From positions 1 through 16,772 of the forward strand of contig CAYOQJ010000044.1 of assembly GCA_964406095.1 (NCBI GenBank): DNA of 16,772 nt, written 5' to 3'. The position numbers and the translations under genes are program-made. The first letter of the stretch is position 1, and every line of letters starts with the position of its first letter. The notes under the pieces are model-generated. The model worked only from the letters and a program-made list of their open reading frames with translations. It was not told where the DNA came from and did no database searches. Source of the DNA: M55B167 sp964406095. Lineage in GTDB: Bacteria > Verrucomicrobiota > Kiritimatiellia > RFP12 > UBA1067. Of this stretch, positions 13,355-16,772 are shown one piece after another.

Positions 13355-16228
13355 ATGAAGAATTTTCAAAAAACATTTGTCGCAATCACAACCTCAATTG
13401 CCGTGACCTTCAGCATTTACGGCACAACAAACTACTGGGATAGCAACGATTCTGTCGCGGGGTTCGGTACAGCCGGAGGCACTTGGGGCATTGACGGCAA
13501 CTGGAGCGCCGATGAACTTGGAACATCCGAGACAACTGTGACCAACACCACCGCTAACGATGTGCTATACTTCGGCACTTTGAATGACGGACTTGCCACC
13601 GGTACTATCACGGTCAATGGCACCAATCAAGCGTTCAACACCATGATCTTTGGAAAAGCCTCGGGTGCCATCACCATCAACGAAGGCGCGCTAGAACTGG
13701 CGAATCCCTTCTCAACTATCGCAATCCACAACGGGACCAACACTATCGGTTCCGCCTTGACCGGCACCAACGGAATTCACAAGGCAGGCGCAGCCTGGCA
13801 TGGCAGCTTTATCCCCGGAAATCAAGTTAAGATATTTCCCAGCCTAAAACTCGCGCATTTTGCCGGAGTAGACGGCATTTTAGGAGGAACCTCAATTAAC
13901 TTCAATCAACCGAAAGCGGCGGATGTCTTTCATTTTGTCCACAACACAACCAACGCCACTTTCCAGTTACAGATTTATGAAAACGGCAACACAAAATGCG
14001 TTGCGCTGGAACTTACCCAAATCGGCCCCGACATATACGCCAGAGTTAGGTATGCCAAGTATATCAGCGGCAATCAACTCGGATATGATTTCGACACGGG
14101 CGGCGGAACAGGAATGTCAATCGCAACCTCCTACGCTTCGGGAAACTATGGCTATGGCTGCGCTGAGCTTTTTCTGCTTCCTGAAACAGGAGTTTACGAA
14201 GGATTTCTGACAGAAAGTGCTGCCGTAGCTTTTTCAAAAGCAACTTTGCGAAATGTGGCCAGTGCTTCCGCAAACTTTGGCGGTGGCAACATATTTGATG
14301 TAAATGCGCCCGGAACACTCTGTTTTTTCGAGAATGACGGTACAACAGCCAACTGCCAGTTTCAAATTTATGACAACAATTTCACCAAATGTGTCAAAGT
14401 TGAATTGATGCAAATTGGTGAGAATATCACCGCCAGAGCGGTTTATGCGAAATACTACAGCAGTAAATTCAGCAATGTGATCGGTTTTAACTTTGACACC
14501 GGAGGAACCTCGACTAGCATCGCAACAAGCTTTGCGGAAAGCGGATACGGGCTTGCGCAGTTGCAGCTTGACTACAACACCGACAAATCCGTGCTCAGTC
14601 TTACCGGGCGCAACACATTTTCAGGGAACATGATTCTTGGAATGGGCTGCGTGGAAATGAATGAACAGGCCGTACTTGGTGACGGATATTATTCAGGCGA
14701 CATTATGAACTCCGGTGATTTGATTTTTAATGGATCGGAACGTCAGACACTGGCAGGTTCAATATCGGGCGGCGGTTCATTGATTAAAGGCTTTGCCTCG
14801 CAGGGCACCCATCTTGCCCGCAATTCTCAGCCCGGTTATGTGCAGACCATCTCGACTGTCATCATTACCAATGCGACGTTATCGCATTTCCAGAACGCCA
14901 CTGCATATATGGGTGGGAAATCAATGATTACCGGAACAGCCGATGGATTCTTTTTTGATAATAACGGCACCTATGCAACCGTCCAGTTTCAGATTATTAA
15001 TGGGCGTTATACCAAATGTGTCAAGGTGGAACTGGAGCAGAGCGGTGCCGATATTGCAGCAAAGGCAGTTTATGCAAAGTACATCGAAGCGCATGATTTA
15101 GGTTTCAATTTTGATCTTGGCGGAAAAGGAGCGGTAATCGCAACTTCAGATAACGTCATTAATTATGGAGTTAAATCACTGACACTGCATTCATGCGAAA
15201 CATCCAGGTTGATTCTGGATGGTTCCGGCACCAACAGTTATGCCGGAGGTACCGAAATCACTTCCGGCGGAATAGTAGAAATCAATGGATCCTCCAGATC
15301 GCTCCCTGAAGCCGAGGGCATTATTATTAATAAAAATGGCGAGCTAATCCTAAATGTGAAGGGATTTACATCAAAGTTCAATACAGTTGGGGGAAACAAT
15401 CCCATTGAGGTTAATGGAGGTCTGTTAACGCTCGCACAGCAATTCAATACCGGTACCGACCGTCCAGTCACCATCAACGGAGGCACACTCAACAGCATCA
15501 CAGCCGTAAATGGTGATAATTGCAATTATCTGAATAATCTGACCTTGATGAACGGCGCCGCGGTTACGGGTTACCCGATTCGCATGGGATTTGTTGCCAC
15601 CCCCACAATCAACGTTGTCGGCACAAATGCCTGCTCCATACCGGCTGGCATTTCACTGTTGAAACTAGAGGGGTACACCCCGCTTACATTCAACATCGCC
15701 GACGTAACAGACAGTCAAGCCCCAGATCTTACTATTGCAGGTGTTATCCGCGATTTTCCTAACCTGAACCTCGCATGGATGCCGATTGTCAAAACCGGTG
15801 CCGGCATGCTTAGTATCTCCGGAGAAAACACTCATCTGGGAGTTTATACAATCGAACAGGGAACTCTGGCACTCGACGGTAACGGTTCGATGAATATCGA
15901 CAACGACATTATACTCGACGGGGGAACACTGGCCATGGGTGCTTGTACAAACAATTGCGGCACTCTGACAGTCGGCAACGCCGGCGGCACACTGGTTCTT
16001 AGTTCAGGCTTGCTCTCCTTTACCGACAGCAGTGCCGTCTCATGGAGCGGCACTCTGAACCTAACCAACACACTGATCGAAAAAACTGTGCGCTTCGGCA
16101 CGGACAACACCGCTCTGAGCGCAGCGCAACTTGACTCTATTGTATCGATCTGCGACAGAAAACTACGATTAACTAAAGACGGTTATCTGAGTGCCACCCC
16201 ATGCGGAACATATTTATTGATTCGTTAA
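13355..16228 (+). CDS. Large secreted beta-helix protein with autotransporter-associated beta-strand repeats and a triplicated unknown domain (957 aa)
   Basis: AAGGAG with a 5-nt spacer precedes the ATG. Residues about 1-23 are a Sec signal (KTFVAITTSIAVTFSIYG), and the mature part opens with TNYWDSNDSVAGFG, typical of verrucomicrobial beta-helix proteins. Autotransporter-associated repeats are visible near 413-476 (LTGRNTFSGNMIL, FNGSERQTLAGSISGGGSLIKG), 625-670 and 812-845 (VKTGAGMLSISG, IEQGTLALDG). Between them a domain of about 85 residues occurs three times (about 191-275, 322-407, 530-612). The C-terminus (VRFGTDNTALSAAQLDSIV, LTKDGYL) is the PVC-type ending seen on such proteins. No beta-barrel translocator, PEP-CTERM or membrane anchor is visible, so release or binding to the cell surface is inferred. 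It may be an adhesin or substrate-binding scaffold. As the last gene of the cluster it may be co-expressed with the catabolic enzymes. Confidence 0.85.
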   Translation: MKNFQKTFVAITTSIAVTFSIYGTTNYWDSNDSVAGFGTAGGTWGIDGNWSADELGTSETTVTNTTANDVLYFGTLNDGLATGTITVNGTNQAFNTMIFGKASGAITINEGALELANPFSTIAIHNGTNTIGSALTGTNGIHKAGAAWHGSFIPGNQVKIFPSLKLAHFAGVDGILGGTSINFNQPKAADVFHFVHNTTNATFQLQIYENGNTKCVALELTQIGPDIYARVRYAKYISGNQLGYDFDTGGGTGMSIATSYASGNYGYGCAELFLLPETGVYEGFLTESAAVAFSKATLRNVASASANFGGGNIFDVNAPGTLCFFENDGTTANCQFQIYDNNFTKCVKVELMQIGENITARAVYAKYYSSKFSNVIGFNFDTGGTSTSIATSFAESGYGLAQLQLDYNTDKSVLSLTGRNTFSGNMILGMGCVEMNEQAVLGDGYYSGDIMNSGDLIFNGSERQTLAGSISGGGSLIKGFASQGTHLARNSQPGYVQTISTVIITNATLSHFQNATAYMGGKSMITGTADGFFFDNNGTYATVQFQIINGRYTKCVKVELEQSGADIAAKAVYAKYIEAHDLGFNFDLGGKGAVIATSDNVINYGVKSLTLHSCETSRLILDGSGTNSYAGGTEITSGGIVEINGSSRSLPEAEGIIINKNGELILNVKGFTSKFNTVGGNNPIEVNGGLLTLAQQFNTGTDRPVTINGGTLNSITAVNGDNCNYLNNLTLMNGAAVTGYPIRMGFVATPTINVVGTNACSIPAGISLLKLEGYTPLTFNIADVTDSQAPDLTIAGVIRDFPNLNLAWMPIVKTGAGMLSISGENTHLGVYTIEQGTLALDGNGSMNIDNDIILDGGTLAMGACTNNCGTLTVGNAGGTLVLSSGLLSFTDSSAVSWSGTLNLTNTLIEKTVRFGTDNTALSAAQLDSIVSICDRKLRLTKDGYLSATPCGTYLLIR

Positions 16229-16251
16229 TTCGACATTAGGCCCTTCAGACA

Positions 16252-16275
16252 AAACAATTGGTGATTTAATTGTTT
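16252..16275 (+). terminator. Candidate weak terminator downstream of the beta-helix gene
   Basis: AAACAATT (16252-16259) and AATTGTTT (16268-16275) form a perfect 8-bp stem with an 8-nt loop, ending in TTT, 24 bp after the stop codon. The stem is AT-rich and the T-tract is short, so it would be weak. It is the first candidate end for the rightward transcript. Confidence 0.35.
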
Positions 16276-16282
16276 CCGCGCA

Positions 16283-16313
16283 TAATTTTTCCTGTTTTAA
16301 ACAGTAAAAATTA
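16283..16313. repeat. 31-bp near-perfect palindrome
   Basis: The arms TAATTTTT-C-CTGTTT and AAACAG-T-AAAAATTA face each other around a single central T, giving a 15-bp stem with one mismatch. It may act as a bidirectional terminator (T-rich on one side, A-rich on the other) together with the adjacent stem. It could also be a REP-like target associated with the transposase fragment 200 bp away. Confidence 0.6.
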
Positions 16314-16510
16314 CGAGGATTACCGCCTGAATTAAAAATTAGAAAAATTAGGGACAGGCTTTAAATAATTTCCTAAGCCGTTGCCTCCCCGTTCGTGGAC
16401 ACGGATACACGCCCGGAACCATGCCTTATCCGATGGTCCGCAAAAGCTCATAAACCGCATTCTGTCCGTAAGAATATTTACGAAATAGTCTCACCGTTCC
16501 ATGCCTCGCT

Positions 16511-16771
16511 TCAGCTCACAGACACCGACCGCAGCTCTCCCGCCGCGCAAAGCCCGTTCCACCCGCACGCATCGTTTTTCAGCGGCCGCGCTCCGCGCTT
16601 TTTCCGCAGCGCGCTGAACTGACCGTGCTCGTCCAGCATTTTATCAACGAAATCCTTCCCTCCGATGATCACGCCGTCCGTCAGATAGCGCACGCGGCAG
16701 TGCAGAAGCTGCGTCACGGACAACTCCCCGCCCTCATCCAGAACCCTGTCAGTCACCTCCCTCGCGAAGCC
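16511..16771 (-). CDS. REP-associated tyrosine transposase (RAYT, Y1_Tnp family), C-terminal part; 5' end beyond the window
   Basis: The frame is open to the window edge (reading GFAREVTDRVLDEGGELS at the cut), so the N-terminus with the catalytic HUH and tyrosine motifs is not visible. The C-terminal region has the features typical of RAYT proteins: LLHCRVRYLTDGVIIGGKDF (aromatic-TDG-x-x-I-G-x-K-x-FV), then VDKMLDEHGQFSALRKKRGA and WNGLCAAGELR. A GTG at 16756 could mimic a start, but it lies inside this conserved domain, so the gene is partial rather than short. RAYTs are single-strand transposases related to IS200/IS605 and often associate with palindromic REP sequences. Whether the full gene is intact cannot be judged. 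Confidence 0.8.
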   Translation of the reverse strand, partial: GFAREVTDRVLDEGGELSVTQLLHCRVRYLTDGVIIGGKDFVDKMLDEHGQFSALRKKRGARPLKNDACGWNGLCAAGELRSVSVS

Positions 16772-16772
16772 C

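Larger units (their letters stand above)
16229..16510. other. Gap between the beta-helix gene and the RAYT fragment, rich in palindromes
   Basis: About 280 bp without a recognisable gene. It holds two inverted repeats (separate entries) and the tandem 9-mer AAAAATTAG-AAAAATTAG at 16335-16352. It then becomes GC-richer around 16380-16440. The composition change and the nearby transposase suggest the right part belongs to the mobile element's flank. Confidence 0.45.

Noticed and set aside
12236..13369. A 377-codon open frame on the minus strand, opposite the cytoplasmic Gfo/Idh/MocA gene
   Set aside because: It lies almost entirely antisense to a gene with clear family motifs, has no recognisable domain and lacks a ribosome-binding site. 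Long antisense frames are common opposite genes with this codon bias.
16511..16756. Short complete 81-residue gene starting at the GTG at 16756
   Set aside because: The frame stays open to the window edge and the GTG lies inside the conserved RAYT C-terminal region, so it is the end of a longer gene.

Overview
The window looks like chromosomal DNA of a PVC-superphylum bacterium, most likely Lentisphaerae/Kiritimatiellota or Verrucomicrobia. The evidence is the family mix: a Rhodopirellula/Verrucomicrobium-type ECF sigma factor coupled to a FecR-like regulator, a secreted SUMF1-fold protein, a UroD-family protein beside an AraC regulator, a DUF6807-HEAT-discoidin protein, Tat-exported Gfo/Idh/MocA and DUF3604 proteins, and an autotransporter-associated beta-strand repeat protein with a C-terminus of the verrucomicrobial type. 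No rRNA, tRNA or CRISPR array was seen.

Layout. (1) 13-3020, minus strand: an ECF sigma gene overlaps by 4 bp (ATGA) a FecR-type membrane protein. The FecR frame runs without a stop into a SUMF1-domain protein that keeps its own Shine-Dalgarno, ATG and signal peptide. (2) 3021-3424: no intact gene, only a possible frameshifted remnant and an inverted repeat. (3) 3425-4303, minus strand: an AraC/cupin regulator, divergent from (4) 4404-16228, plus strand: a co-oriented six-gene cluster. Its genes are a UroD-family protein, a secreted DUF6807-HEAT-F5/8C protein, a Tat-dependent Gfo/Idh/MocA oxidoreductase, a Tat-dependent DUF3604 (PHP-like) protein, a cytoplasmic Gfo/Idh/MocA oxidoreductase, and a large secreted beta-helix protein. 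(5) 16229-16772: palindromes and short direct repeats followed by the 3' end of a REP-associated tyrosine transposase (RAYT) gene on the minus strand, cut by the window edge.

How the genes may work together (inference). The AraC protein probably senses a sugar-like ligand and controls the divergent cluster through repeated sites in the 100-bp intergenic region. The cluster products look like a small glycan or sugar-derivative degradation set: exported proteins that bind or process substrate outside the cytoplasm, an intracellular NAD(P)-dependent sugar oxidoreductase, and a UroD-like enzyme of unknown reaction. The substrate cannot be read from the sequence.

The most unusual features are non-coding or architectural. 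A 20-copy in-phase heptanucleotide array (TGTRRRA) fills the leader of the DUF6807 gene and appears to supply its ribosome-binding site. It lies 5 bp after a perfect 20-bp palindrome that spans the previous gene's stop codon. Others are the in-frame FecR/SUMF1 junction, a thrice-repeated domain of about 85 residues in the 957-residue secreted protein, and paired TAAAATAGTA sites exactly 50 bp apart in the AraC/UroD intergenic region.
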